A DNA stretch of 64,000 nucleotides. Source: Kingdonia uniflora (lineage: Eukaryota; Streptophyta; Magnoliopsida; Ranunculales; Circaeasteraceae). A program made the position numbers and the translations under genes. The notes beneath the pieces are model-generated. The model was given only the letters and a program-made list of their open reading frames with translations. It had not been told where the DNA came from and did no database searches. Positions 35,282 to 46,887 of the stretch are shown here, one piece after another (the first letter of the stretch is position 1; every line of letters starts with the position of its first letter). The DNA lies in contig JACGCM010000325.1 of assembly GCA_014058105.1 (NCBI GenBank), positions 620,001-684,000 of the forward strand, in the 5' to 3' direction.

Positions 35282-35530
35282 TCTGAATAACGTCACTTAT
35301 TTAAAAAGTGTCGGTAAAAGTCTTATTTTTGCTTTTCACATGGATTTCAACGTCGGTTTTATCAAAAGTGATGTTAAAAAATAAATCATCTTACTATCAA
35401 AGTCGTTTTTGGGCGCGACATAATAACAATTACAATTAAGTCGTCCCCCTCCTGATGTAAAAACCCTTACCATCTCAATAAAGTTGGTTTTTTTCCTTCA
35501 CGACGTTATTTCTAATTGATTTATTCGCGA
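35282..35530 (+). repeat. CACTA left subterminal repeats
   Basis: AACGTCACTT (35287), GTGTCGGTAAAAG, CAACGTCGG (35349), AAAGTGATG and CGACGTTATT (35500) are variants of an ACGTCAC/AAAGTGACG motif in both orientations. In En/Spm elements such subterminal repeats bind the TNPA protein. The right end has the same motif. Confidence 0.6.
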
Positions 35531-35649
35531 AATATTTTGCCCGAAGTTAAGAGATTAGAAGCGCGAAGTGAGAAGCGCGAAAGTAGGTTTTCTTAGAGAG
35601 TAGAGATGGATAGGTTTCGTTGGAGATTCTTGACGAGATTGGTGTAGAG

Positions 35650-36090
35650 ATTCTACAAATCTTTCAACTACAAATCGTGGGGCTTTACAAACACAACCCT
35701 AGTCTTCATCTACTCAAATTTTCTCCAACATCTGCGTTCGTTTGGATTTCAGATTGAAGAACTCAGTTTGATTTTGATTCAAGGTTGTGATAGTTGTTTT
35801 ATAATCTTTATCCCCATTATCATCGTTTGGATTTCATTGTTTGGATTTTGATTGAAGAACTCAATTTTCATCGTTTGGATTTTATCCCCAATCAGCCAAT
35901 CTCTTTGTCTCTCCCTCTCTAATCCTTTATTTGTTTGATGGTAAAAATATGTTCCTTTTGATCTTGAGTTCCAAAGTTTTGCTGTATTGTGTATAGGGAA
36001 CTTGCACTTCAGACTGCGGAAAAGTTTGAGGAATTGGGATAGTTTTATCGGCATAAATTGCGTTACTGTGAGTTTATAATATAAGTTGCT
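35650..36090 (+). repeat. CACTA leader repeat, copy 1
   Basis: Parts of this segment recur at 48000-48670. TTTGATTTTGATTCAAGG occurs at 35767-35784 and again near 48190. AAATATGTTCCTTTTGATCTTGAGTTCC at about 35946 matches AAATATGTTCTTTTTGATCTTCAATTCC at 48531. GTATTGTGTATAGGGAACTTG (35982) matches GTATTGTATATAGGTAACTTG (48570). The TATAG/GTAACTTG boundary looks like a splice acceptor of a leader exon. Confidence 0.6.
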
Positions 36091-36699
36091 TTAATCTCAG
36101 TTCATTGTTAAAAAATGAAATTGGTAGTGATATTGGTTCAATTCATGAATTAATTTTTTTTATTGTTGAATAAATGGAACGTTATATCAGTGCTTGTGAT
36201 CTTTTATGTTATGGGTAATGGTTGGTTTGAGTAGGGAGTGGTTAGGTTATTGAGAGTTTATAAATGAGTGTTAATCCACCGTGTTAGTGTGAGTTGCTGC
36301 ATCCATGTTTCATGTTATTCTGCATACTCTTCCTCTCTCTATAGAACTCACACATACTTGCTAAAAGAGTTACAAGTACTAACTGAAACTCTCTTTATGA
36401 AGACTTTAGTTATCAATTTGGAATCTTGTGCCCTAGGCATCAGTATATTTAAAATTTTGGCATATTGACGATATATGCAGTTTGAACAATCGTTGTAAAT
36501 GTTCCTCCTACCTTGAGAAGCTAATCTCACACAGACACACACACACAAATGTAAACTTGAAGGGAAGTAACTGAACATCTGGATAGGGTAGTATATCTTG
36601 AATATAAAGATATACAAATGTTTTTTTTTTAAGTATAAAATCATTGATTCAACTGTATGGAATATACATTAGAATGTTACAAATGGAGCATTACCTCTA
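36091..36699. other. No gene recognised
   Basis: AT-rich DNA between the leader repeat and the phosphofructokinase fragment, including a (CA)n tract at 36532-36547. Confidence 0.5.
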
Positions 36700-37385
36700 G
36701 AGTTACAAAAATGTGCAGTAGGATGTTGTCTGATGCATTACTAGGAATAGCTCGAACCATGTTTGCTGGATCTATATACTTGATATTTATTGCCATTTTC
36801 TGGTTCTTCGTGAAATGGTCCTTAATTTCCTGTGAGATCCATAGGCCAACATGAATCTAGAAGTAGCTTGTTCCCTAATGCATCTTTCATACAAACAACA
36901 TCCATCCTCAGCCACATTCTCTTGTCCAGTACCTTCTGTCAACACAATAACCATATGCCCATTTTCTTTAAGCCGCTGCTCAATAAATTCAAAAATCCCA
37001 CCCGGCCCCTCAAGATAAAATGGAGACTCTGGTATCAAGCAACAATCCACATCTCTGCTGGCCAAAGTAGCGTACATAGCAATAAACCGTTGTATCTTCC
37101 CATAAGCTTCACAATCACAACACCATTTTTAAAGCTTTCAACCTCCACATGTGCTGCATTAATGGCCCTCTTAGCTTCTTCAACGGCAGTGTCAAAACCA
37201 AAAGATTTGTCTATCACTGCAATATCGTTATCAATTATTTTCTGAATTTCAACAACTGATACTTGTAGACCGCATTTCTCAACTTCCTTATAAATAACAG
37301 ATGCCCCTTTCTGAGTACCGTCACCTCCAATTATGTACACCTGGTTAATTCCAGTATTGTTAAAGCTTCTACCTTGCATACTTCC
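36700..37385 (-). pseudogene. ATP-dependent 6-phosphofructokinase, C-terminal fragment
   Basis: The minus frame from 37379 reads [40 protein letters not shown] and [10 protein letters not shown]. After a one-base shift near 37077 come [38 protein letters not shown] and, in a further frame near 36780, [23 protein letters not shown]. These are successive blocks of plant PFK, which phosphorylates fructose-6-phosphate in glycolysis. GGDGTQ (ATP site) is intact; the substrate motif PKTIDND has become QKIIDND. It ends near 36700 inside the protein. Its N-terminal partner is at 39118-39612, with a cullin fragment between. Confidence 0.9.
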
Positions 37386-37430
37386 AAAATGATTCCCAAT
37401 ATATTACTTGATGCTTCCCCATTTCGTTAC

Positions 37431-38962
37431 TCAAGGCACATACCAATACTCTCCGTCATTTAGTTCATCTCTCCTCATATATCGTTGTTCTATTAGAGAT
37501 TCAATTTTCTTCTTAATTGTCTCCTCATCAGGCTGGAAAGTTTTGCTTAGTTCGATTATAAATTTAGCCAACTGTTGGTGCGTTAGAACTTTATGATTCT
37601 TCATGACCTTCATGATCTTTGCGTTAATTTCAGATGTCTTATTTTGGTTGATGACTTCAAAAATTCTCATCTTCTCGTCCCACCATTCTTCCTCCGTGGG
37701 AAGGAGAGGAATCTTAAGTTCTGTCCTTGTGTGTGTAAACTTTGAATTGAACTCGAAGAAGTCCATGCGGGAGATGGTTTTACTATTTGGTTCTTTAGTA
37801 AGGATATTGTACTCTGCACATGAGAGTGAATGGAGTATCTTTATAAGATCCATGTCAGCTACGTTTAGCTCAGTCTGGATTTCTGAATAGCTGAGTCTGC
37901 CTGATGTATTGAACAGTTGAAGTACCGAAGCCTGATAAGCTATCACAGTCAACTCTATAGTTTGTGCATCAAAGCTTGCAGTAATGTTACATTCCCCCAT
38001 TGAGTAAATCCATGTAAGTTTTCTTTTATCATGTTTTGTGTGATAGAATTTCTCGAACCTATCCAAACACTTCTTCATCTCTACAGGTAAGTTTAGATTA
38101 CTTTGATATATCGGCCATAATGAGTGAGTTAAAATTGTGGCGTTGAAACCAATCTCTATATTTTCCTAAGACTTATAATGAAGATACTCCTTAAAGATGT
38201 TCTGATTTTTGTTTACTACAATCTACTCATCATACATACGCCGCATCTTGTGTGTGGCTTGTACACCATATTGCTCAGTGATCATTTCTAGAACATATAT
38301 CTCTCTGGGATCACCATTCTTCTTCTCAAGCAGTTGTCGAGCAAGTTCGCGACTATAGAATTCAATGAAGTCATCAATATCACTTAGAAGAGAAATAATC
38401 ATTACAACCTTATCAATGGTTTGACGCTCTTCGTCAGTGAAAATTTCATCCTCTCTGTCCATCAAATTTCTACTCGTAATCCTTGTAAGATTACCCTTTT
38501 TTAGGATATCATCACATATCCTAGTAAGTAGTTCTGCAACAGAACTTCTAGAAATATCCACGGTAAAAAATACCTCAGAAGCATAATGAATTGCCTTTCT
38601 GTAAAAATGATGGTCATCAAAGCACTGCCTCACAAAATAAATTTTTTGCAAGTAGTTGGTACTTAGCTCAATTACATTATGAAGAAGAACTCTTTCTGCA
38701 TCTTCTTTTTTCAACAAGGCTTGACTTTTCCCGAAATCAATTCCCACTTCATCTTATGCTTTTTTGAGCAATGATTCACATATGGAGTCAAGCACTTCAT
38801 GAAAGAGTCGGCAATAAATTTTGCTGAAAAATGATCTTTACAAAGTTCAGACAATGTTGAAAGCCCCTCCTCCTTTCCCTCAAAGAACAAATACATCAAT
38901 CCAGAGCCTTCCTTCTTACTCAGAACTAATGCATCTTCAGATAACAACACATCTTGCAACTT
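37431..38962 (-). pseudogene. Cullin-1-like scaffold, middle and C-terminal part
   Basis: Three overlapping minus frames are collinear with cullin. 38962-38711 has the cullin-repeat end (SEDALVLSKKEGSGLMYLFF). 38747-38223 has FYRKAIHYASEVFF, SVAELLTRICDDILKKG and DDFIEFYSRELARQLL. 38078-37431 has RKLTWIYSMGECNI, QASVLQLFNTSGRLSY, SLSCAEYNILTKEPN and the winged helix IMKVMKNHKVLTHQQL. The neddylation-type Lys in that block is kept. The protein ends naturally at YWYVP, near the usual YLA end. Defects are a shift at ~38730 and stops at 38223-38080. The segment starts at a splice-acceptor-like TTGTAG (38968-38963 on minus). No introns interrupt ~1.5 kb. Cullin-1 holds SCF ubiquitin ligases together. 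Confidence 0.9.
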
Positions 38963-39117
38963 CTACAATAATCTCATAAACGAGTAAAAACAGATACTGC
39001 ACAAATACATTAAGTCGAATCACAACAAGATTGATATATCTTCATTTATATTTGTAAGTAATTTGACTGATCTGGAGCAAAAATGGCGGAAACATATAAA
39101 ATATATGAGCTTTTAAG
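38963..39117 (-). other. Intron-like spacer between PFK and cullin fragments
   Basis: Read on the minus strand it starts GTGCTGATCTTGCC after the PFK frame and ends GAGATTATTGTAG before the cullin frame. It therefore looks like an AT-rich intron with GT and AG ends joining the two genes in the same orientation. Confidence 0.5.
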
Positions 39118-39612
39118 GCAAGATCAGCACGTGTCATGACCTCCTCGTGATGTGTGATGAAACGTACCTCCGCGCTTATGGATATCATTGACAGATTTTG
39201 GTGTTAAAGTAATGGTGTTTCTAGAGTAAAAGCCTCTATATCCTCCCTCAATCCCAAGAACATCGTCAATGCCATACATATAATTCAACCCACATACTAT
39301 TTCCCTAATCACAGTATTTATCCCAAGGCATAAACCACCACATCTTACTATACAAGCGCGTACATCGTCTGACTTGAAGTAAACCTTTTCCTGTGGTCCT
39401 GCGCGCCTAAAGTGCAATCCTCTTGCACTATTCTTCTGATTAACAATTTTATGAGAAACCACATCTTCGGGGTCAACAAAGTGTGGCTTCACAATAGCAT
39501 AAGCTGGGCTATTTTGCAAAGGATTCGGATACGTAGATAGATTTGGGAGGAAATCTGTAAGGTGAGGAACATCTTCAAGAACGAAAGCTTCCTCTCTTAT
39601 GATCGAATTCTA
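39118..39612 (-). pseudogene. ATP-dependent 6-phosphofructokinase, N-terminal fragment
   Basis: The minus frame has [20 protein letters not shown] at the start, then [60 protein letters not shown] and [20 protein letters not shown]. These match plant cytosolic PFK block by block, and the next expected block ([13 protein letters not shown]) lies at 37340. The nucleotide-binding motif CGGLCPGLN is CGGLCLGIN (Pro to Leu, consistent with C-to-T decay). The frame runs about 160 codons without an intron. It continues slightly upstream of the first Met. Confidence 0.9.
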
Positions 39613-40524
39613 AGATTTTATTCTAATTTTGAAGTGTTTTTGGTGCCAAATTAACGGTCGTTTGAGCGAATTAGGGTTTAATCGATTCAAATTGGGGAAA
39701 TGTTTGCAACCATTAGAGTCATGTATGGAAAGAAATATTAGCTAATCTAGTGGTCAGCAAATGTGGAATCATCTGTAATCTTTCTGATCACATATATTAT
39801 CTATAATCACCTTTTAATTGAAAATATTATTTCCAATTACAGAAATAAGGATTATTTTGCAGTAACTTCTTTATTAATAAGCTTAACTGACCAAGTACTT
39901 CTGTTAAGAGTCACTAGTCTCAAAGTAGGGACAAAATAGATAAGTGGATCAGCTTGAATACCTATGCATATGCTGAGAAAGTTGCAAAACTAGCATTAAT
40001 TTTTTAATTTGACTATTTATTTTTATTTTGCAGTTAATTGGCATTGAGAATTGAAGATTTTGTCAAGAAGTAAACGGTAAGAAAGTATATTATAGTGTAT
40101 CTCCGTGCATTTTAGTGTAATCGTTATTGGGTTAGGTAAATGACTCGTAGTCTAAGTCAAATTTTTGAGTATTTTCTTCTATGATTTGGAATATGATAGT
40201 CAAAATCTTATTAGATGTTTTGCCATCAATGCATGCTTGTAACGATCTCATAAGTGAGAAGCTTGTGCTACTGAGGTTGGTTGAACTGCATCTCTCACAT
40301 GGTTTGAGCCTAGCAATCGCCCGCTGTGAGTAGTAGTTGCCTTCTTTGGAAAGCTAAGCAACAAGTAACGTAACACACTATGAATCAATTGCCATTGGGA
40401 TAAGAACACGTCTTTAGTAAAGAGTAAATTTTTTTGAGTTTTTCATCCACTGATAGGCTACAATGACATTTTCAATAATTAGACTGTTTAACATTTCAAT
40501 TGAATTTCTAGTTAAAGCGCACTC
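39613..40524 (+). other. Presumed transposase promoter/leader region, no gene
   Basis: AT-rich. A splice-acceptor-like TTTATTTTGCAG lies at about 40023-40034, so a leader intron of the transposase gene is possible. I recognise no coding sequence. Confidence 0.4.
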
Positions 40525-43500
40525 ATGGATAAAATATGGAGGTTTTAGCCCAGAGCTAGTACGGAGAATGACTTATTTAGGTTAACTTATGCAACTAACG
40601 TAGGAGAGGACTATCATGGGGATGACACTGAACTTCCTGATTATGAGGAATTATTAGAGGATGCAGAAATACCATTATATTCAGGTTGTAAGAAGTACAT
40701 GAAGTTGTCAGTTGTTATTATATTGTTTAACATAAAAGCTAACAACGCTTTGTCCGATAAGAGTTTTACTAAATTATTGGTGCTTCTCAAGGATCTCCTT
40801 CCCGAGGATAACACTATCCCAGATTTAATATACTTTGCAAAGAAAATGTTGAAGACATTCAACTTAGACTACCAAAAGATTTACGCCTGCCCAAATGATT
40901 GCTTACTATACAGGAAAGATCATGAGAACAAGGAATCATGTCCAAAATGTGGTTCTTCGTGATGGAAACAAGACCCTAAGACAAATAAATACGAGTTGGT
41001 GTTCCAGCAAAGGTGTTAAGGCATTTTCCCATAATACCTAGGTTTCGGCAGATGTATATGTCTACTAATTATGCAAAACACTTGAGGTGGCATTCTGATA
41101 ATAAGAGTACTGATGGCATCCTAAGACACCCGGTGGATAGTCCTGCATGGAATAACATTGATTCGAAGTGGCCCTCCTTTTCTGAAGAGATACGTAACTT
41201 GCGATTTGGACTAGCTGCAAATGGAGTTAATCCTTATCATAATTTGAGTTCTAGATATAGTTGTTAGCCAGTAATGCTAGTAAATTACAATCTTCCGCCT
41301 TCTTTTTGTATGGATAAGAAATTCTTAATGTTGACTTTGAGAATCCCCGGTCCTAAGCAACCTGGTAATGATATAGATATTTATTTGCAGCCCCTTATTG
41401 ATGACTTATTACTTTTGTGGACAAATGGTGTTGAAACGTATGACGCATATGACAAAACGAAGTTTACATTAAAGACCATACTATTGTGGACTATTAATGA
41501 TTTCCCAGCATATGGAAACCTTGTGGGATGCTCAACAAAGGGAAGATATGCATGTCCTAAGTGTGGCGATGGTACATGTTCAGAATGGCTAAGGCATGGC
41601 AGAAAGCTTTCTTATAGGTCACATATAACATTTCTTATGCCCGATCATCCTTTTTGATTTAAGAAAACTTGTTTAATGGTGAAAAAGAACTTGGCACACG
41701 TCCAATTCCATTAGATGGTACACAAGTTTGGGATCAAGTGAAAGATTTTGAAACAAATTGGGGAAAATCTTCACAAAAAGGGAAAAAAACCTTCTAAAGA
41801 TAGAAAAAGAGGTCAATTCTTTTGAACTGCCATATTGGAAGAATAAATTATTGCCTCATAATTTAGACGTCATGCACATTGAAAAGAATGTTTGTAATAG
41901 TTTGGTTGGGACATTGTTGAACATTGCTGGAAAATCTAAGGATGGTATTGCGTCTCGTCAAGACTTGGTCGAGTTAAATTTAAGGCATGAATTGCATCCT
42001 CAAGGTAATGGAAAGAGGACACTCCTTCCTCTAGCACCACATACACTTTTGAAGAAAGAAAAAGATATTTTTTATCGTAGGCTATTTTTGTTGAAGTTAC
42101 CAGATTGATATTGCTCCAATATTTCAAATTGCATATCCTTGGCTGATCACACAGTTTATGGTCTAAAGTCGCACGATTTCCACGTTTTAATACAATAATT
42201 GCTTCCTGTTGCATTACGAGATCTCCTCCCAAAAGGAGTGAGACATACCATTTTTAGGCTGTGTTCATTCTACCATGAACTTTGCCAAAGAAAGATTGAT
42301 TATGTCAAAATAGAAAATTTGGAAGTGGAGGTGGCAGAGACAATGTGTATGTTAGAGAAATATCTTCCTCCATCATTTTTTGACATTATGGTACACCTAA
42401 CTATTCACTTGGCTCAAGAGGCATGCATTGGAGGCCCTGTACATTACCGCTGGATGTATCCATTTGAAAGGTATTTACTATTAAATTATAGGTCTACATA
42501 ATCTTTTTAATGTATTTTTTATTAAATATTATATGATATATAATATTTTGTACTTTCATAGGTTTATGAAGACGTTAAAAGGATATGTTAGAAATCCCGC
42601 AAGGCCTGAGGGATGTATAGCTGAATGTTACTTGGCAGAAGAATGAATCATGTTTTGTGCTGAACATATGAAACTAGATGGAGATACTAATAGCAAAGAA
42701 AATAGAAATCACGTTAAAAATGTGGAATCTACTATCCTTTAAGGTCGTGTCTTGTCAGAAGGAAGTGATTTCACTATGTTAGAAGAAAACCATAAAGCAG
42801 CTCATCGTTGTGTTTTGTTTAATTTCGAGGAAATTCAGCCATACCTAGAGTAAGTTACTTTATATATATATATATATACATGTAACAACTTTATTATATA
42901 TACATTCTTATGCAATAACAAAAACCATATTTACTCTAGAAAACACAAGAGCAAACTCATTCGTCAAGATCACCGATTGTAAAGAAATGATGGTCAGCTA
43001 AGTAAAACACATTCAGATGAGTTTAATGAATGGTTTAAACATGAGGTATGCAAAAGGTTTATTGTGCCTCTCATATTTTGTTAGGTTACTCTATATGACA
43101 ATTATCCTTATCTAAATTATCATGATTTTCAGATTTTAAAAGAAATGAAACATAAAGATGTATCCCCTACTTTGGAATGGTTATCATATGGTCCAAGAAA
43201 GACAACAATAAGTTACCGATGTTATATGATAAATGGTCTCCGCTTCCATACAAAGGATGCAGAAAAAGAAACTCAAAACTCAGGAGTTTCTTTGTCTGCT
43301 ACTACCTTGTACAGGTCGAGTGTTAAAGACAATAGACAATAGACAAGTCGAGAAACTTGTGACTTACTATGGTGTGATAAAAAACATTATTTTGCTTGAC
43401 TATTGTTCATTTTGGTATCCAGTATTCATATGCAATTGGGCAAGCATTGCAACAGGAATACAAAATGATGACGGATTTACATTAGTCAATCTTCATAAAG

Positions 43501-43799
43501 GAATTACTCAGCAGCAAGATCCCTTCATCCTTGCATCTCAGGCTCAGCAAGAATTTTACTCTCGAGAGGCGGAGGATTCAAATTGGTACGTCGTGCTGAG
43601 AGCACCTCCTCGAGGATTTCAAGATGTGGAGTACAATGCCAACGAAATGTCAGCACCTATGCTTAGCCTTGAGCCTATAGGAGATATGGGAAACAATGAA
43701 GAAGACGAAGGGTATTTGCATCAAGATTGTGAAGGAATATGGGTGCAAAACACTGCAGATGTTCAAAATAATGAGAATTTGCATAACAATGAAGACTAG
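40525..43799 (+). pseudogene. CACTA transposase (TNP2/TNPD family)
   Basis: From the ATG at 40525: LPDYEELLEDAEIPLYSGC, KSFTKLLVLLKDLLPEDNTI, the finger ACPNDCLLYRKD..SCPKCG (40885-40960), RHFPIIPRFRQMY, LRHPVDSPAW, GPKQPGNDIDIYLQPLIDDL, LWTINDFPAYGNLVGCSTKG and LPHNLDVMHIEKNVC. A DUF4218 block follows (GGPVHYRWMYPFER, 42436). After an intron (about 42477-42562) comes YVRNPARPEGCIAECYLAEE, and a DUF4216 block covers 43370-43620 (NWASIATGIQNDDGFTLVNL). This is the full domain order of En/Spm transposase, which cuts the element out. Stops or shifts occur near 40550, 40961, 41268, 41658, 42106, 42645 and 43320. Confidence 0.9.
42850..42939 (+). other. Probable transposase intron
   Basis: CTAGA/GTAAGTTAC at the left and TTTACTCTAG/AAAACACAAG at the right join IQPYLE to KHKSKLIRQ. 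The intron contains a short TA run. Another likely intron lies at 43046-43130 (GAG/GTATGC to TTTTCAG/ATTTTAAAAG). Confidence 0.55.
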
Positions 43800-44088
43800 T
43801 CATTATTTTTCTCTTTGTCGTATGTTTTGTTTAGTTACTAATTGAGTAGTTTATGTTTTATTAACTCTTCAACATAAAGAAATTAATTTATTTACTACCT
43901 GTTATATGTCTGGTTTAGTAACTTAGTTAAATATTTATTGTTAATTTATAAGATTATCCCATAATGATTCGGGATTAGGTACTTTTTCTCCTTTTATGAT
44001 ATTTATGCTTCTAATAGTTATATGAAATACAATGATATTTTGATATTATGAAATGTTTTAATAGGTCAAGCTCTCTGGAGGTGATATT

Positions 44089-46182
44089 ATGGATCGAAGA
44101 AATTTAGTAAAAAAGATGACACCTGTAAGAAACTTTAAATAATATCTTTTATAATTTTAATTTCAATGACCAGTACAGTTATTTCACGTTGGTAACGATA
44201 TTTATAATTGCAGGTTTAAATTGACATTGCGAGAAAGTCAAAACGTGTCGTTAAAAATCTAGGTGCAACAAATAATTTAAATCCTTGAGGTAAATATTAG
44301 GTGGTTAGCATAATTCAACTATATATCCGAAGTATACACGTGTTCTGTTGCTCATGTGCATTTGTTATAGCACGTGCCATGATAGGTCTTCGTCGATCTG
44401 CCCAACTAGAAATAGTGCCAGAAATTGTGCAGGAAGAACATAACTTGAGCCCGGGAGAAGAAGCTACTTCCGAAGCATCAAGCCAGCCTACGCACAATTT
44501 CAAGCGTCGAAGGGGGCCAAACAAATGTAAAGTTATTACAACTAAAAACTACTTAAGATGACCTCTGGAATACAACTTGTTAGGGAAACCTGTTGGGGAA
44601 GATTCAGTGGGTTACAAAACATATCTTGGTGTTATATTTAGAGAGGTGGTTCCGATCACATTTGCCACCTGGCATGATATGGGAAATGAATTCAGAGACA
44701 GGTTATGGACCATGATTAAGGTAATATACACTTGCACTTTACATTAATTATGTTCTTAAGTAAAATTTTAAAAAATTTAACTCCTATTTGCAGCAAAAGT
44801 TTATAGTACCTGATGAGGCTAGAAAGCGTACACTTATGACTATGGGGAAGGATTGGCGTGAACATAAAGTTCAAAAGAGAAAAGTAATTGATATTGAAGA
44901 TGATTTGGAATAAGCTCTTGCAAATTGTCCTGAGGATGTACCTTGCCACCAATGGAAAGTTTTTGTTGAATAGTGCATGACATCCGAGTACAAGGTATGA
45001 GAATTATAAATCTACTTTCTTTTCAATTTCCTTAACTTAATTTTTTATAATATTTTTTAATATTACTACGTGCAGGAAACTAGGAGAAAACACATTGATC
45101 TCAGGAAAAACAATAAATTACCCCATACATGCAATCGTCTAGGATACCCTCGTTTGGAGCATAAGATGGTAGTTCTCTTACTCGTCTATTATGCAATGGC
45201 TTACTAATTATATATATATATATATCTTGCATTTTTATAATGTAGAATAAAGAGATTGGATATGACACAACATCAGTAGTTAAAAAAGTTCGAAAATCTG
45301 ATGTATGGTAAAGGGCCCACACACAAAAGAATTGAGAGCCAACAAATGGCTTGGTGAAAGAAAAAATAGTATGTACTTTCTTAGTTGATATTTTTATTAA
45401 TTATTCATTATACATACTTTTCATAGATTAATGCGTGACTTGCAATTTTTAGGATCAGATTGATGCCGGTGAAGTGGATCTTACAGTACTTTTTGGTCCT
45501 GAATGCACTGGACGAATGAGGGTTACAGGATTCAGCATCTCACCAATGGTTTATAACAGCGTACAACAAAGTAGAGTGTTTGTACAAAGTTTATAAGAAG
45601 AAGTGAAGGAATTACGAGAGGAAGGGGTACTGGTACAAGGTTTAAAAGATGAAGTAGCGTCGTTGAGGGTTCAAATGGCCAAACGAGAAAAATTTATGGT
45701 ATATCCTATGAATACCCTTGCTATTTTAATTTAATTAATTTACTGTTACTAATATTTTTATGTTGCAACAGCCAAACCAAATAAGTGTCCAAGATGAAAC
45801 TACCCTTTCAGAAAATAACAGATTAGCTTCGCTATGCTCTGACATGGAATTAATTTTTTTTTAATAGTTAACACTATTAAATACTTACAATTTCTAATTT
45901 TCATTCCAGCAAGGAAACCACATACCATCGCGTCCTGTAAAATACAAATTGTTTTGGCTTACACCAAGTAATGTGGTGGCAACTGGCCATTGGTATAATG
46001 AGGAGCCTACATGTAAAGTTCATAATGTACCTTTAGGAATTGGAATGTCGAAGGTGAGTATCCAAATTTCTTTGAAGGAAGAAGTACCACTTGCTAGAGG
46101 GAATGATCATTTGAAGACAATCGGAGATGCATGCGGATCATTTGTGGCTTGGCCAACACCGTTTATTATCAAGGAGTAATTA
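44089..46182 (+). pseudogene. CACTA second protein (TNPA-like, Transposase_24/Ptta type), multi-exon
   Basis: The exons read MDRRNLVKKMTP (44089), ARAMIGLRRSAQLEIVPEIV (44380), the conserved block GKPVGEDSVGYKTYLGVIFR (44590) and TFATWHDMGNEFRDRLWTMI. Next come KKFIVPDEARKRTLMTMGKD (44795), ETRRKHIDLRKNN (45080), DAGEVDLTVLFGPECTGRMR (45465), a coiled-coil segment near 45595-45700, and GACGSFVAWP-like DACGSFVAWPTPFIIKE ending at 46179. Order and content match plant Ptta/En/Spm proteins, which include the subterminal-repeat binder. Introns with GTAATA/GTATGA donors separate exons. Stops near 44287, 44558, 44911 and 45595 break it. Confidence 0.8.
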
Positions 46183-46887
46183 ATTTAAGGATTTAATATA
46201 GGGTATTTAGGCAATAATGCTGAATTTGGATATGAGTATTTCATATTTATTAGACTTTTTTATGACTTAATTTATTATCAAGTAGTGAATTAGTTAAGGA
46301 TATTATATTATTAGATTATGTTTTATGTATTTTTATTATCAAGTAGTGATTTAGTTAAGGATATTATATTATTTGACTCAGTTTGAATATGTTTTCTATA
46401 TTTTTATTAGACTATGAAAATTTTATATTATGAATCTTACACTAGGCTAGAATGCTTTATTAATATTTATCAACGGGTTACTAATTGTTTTTTTTGCAGG
46501 AACAATTTTTTAACTCTACCAATTGAGCTTTATTAATGGCTATTCATTGCCGGTCCCAAGCCCGGATAAAGGAGGAGGGAAAATGATAAAAATTCATGGT
46601 ATTGGATACTTGGATGAGAATAACTATTGCAATACCGAACAGTTTTTAGTTTTAGGTTAGTTTTTTAGTTTCAGGTTAGTTTTTTATTTATTTATGCTGG
46701 AGTGCTTCATTATTTCACTTTTATATGTATAGGTTTATGATTTTCTTTTTTGTTTTCTGTAGGCAAGATTCCACCGGCTTGACTACTTCTTCTCTTAATT
46801 GATTAGCTTGATCTTCTCTTTATGTTTGCGGCAAGAAACTAGAAAATGATTATTAACCGTACCATTTAAAATTTTATTATGCCATAG
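46183..46887. other. No gene recognised
   Basis: AT-rich 3' region of the TNPA-like gene. A 50-base phrase TTATTATCAAGTAGTGA..TTAGTTAAGGATATTATATTA is repeated at about 46270 and 46337. Confidence 0.5.

Noticed and set aside
36787..39612. Intact, expressed PFK or cullin gene of the host
   Set aside because: Both are frameshifted, carry stops and are incomplete, and they lie within CACTA ends.
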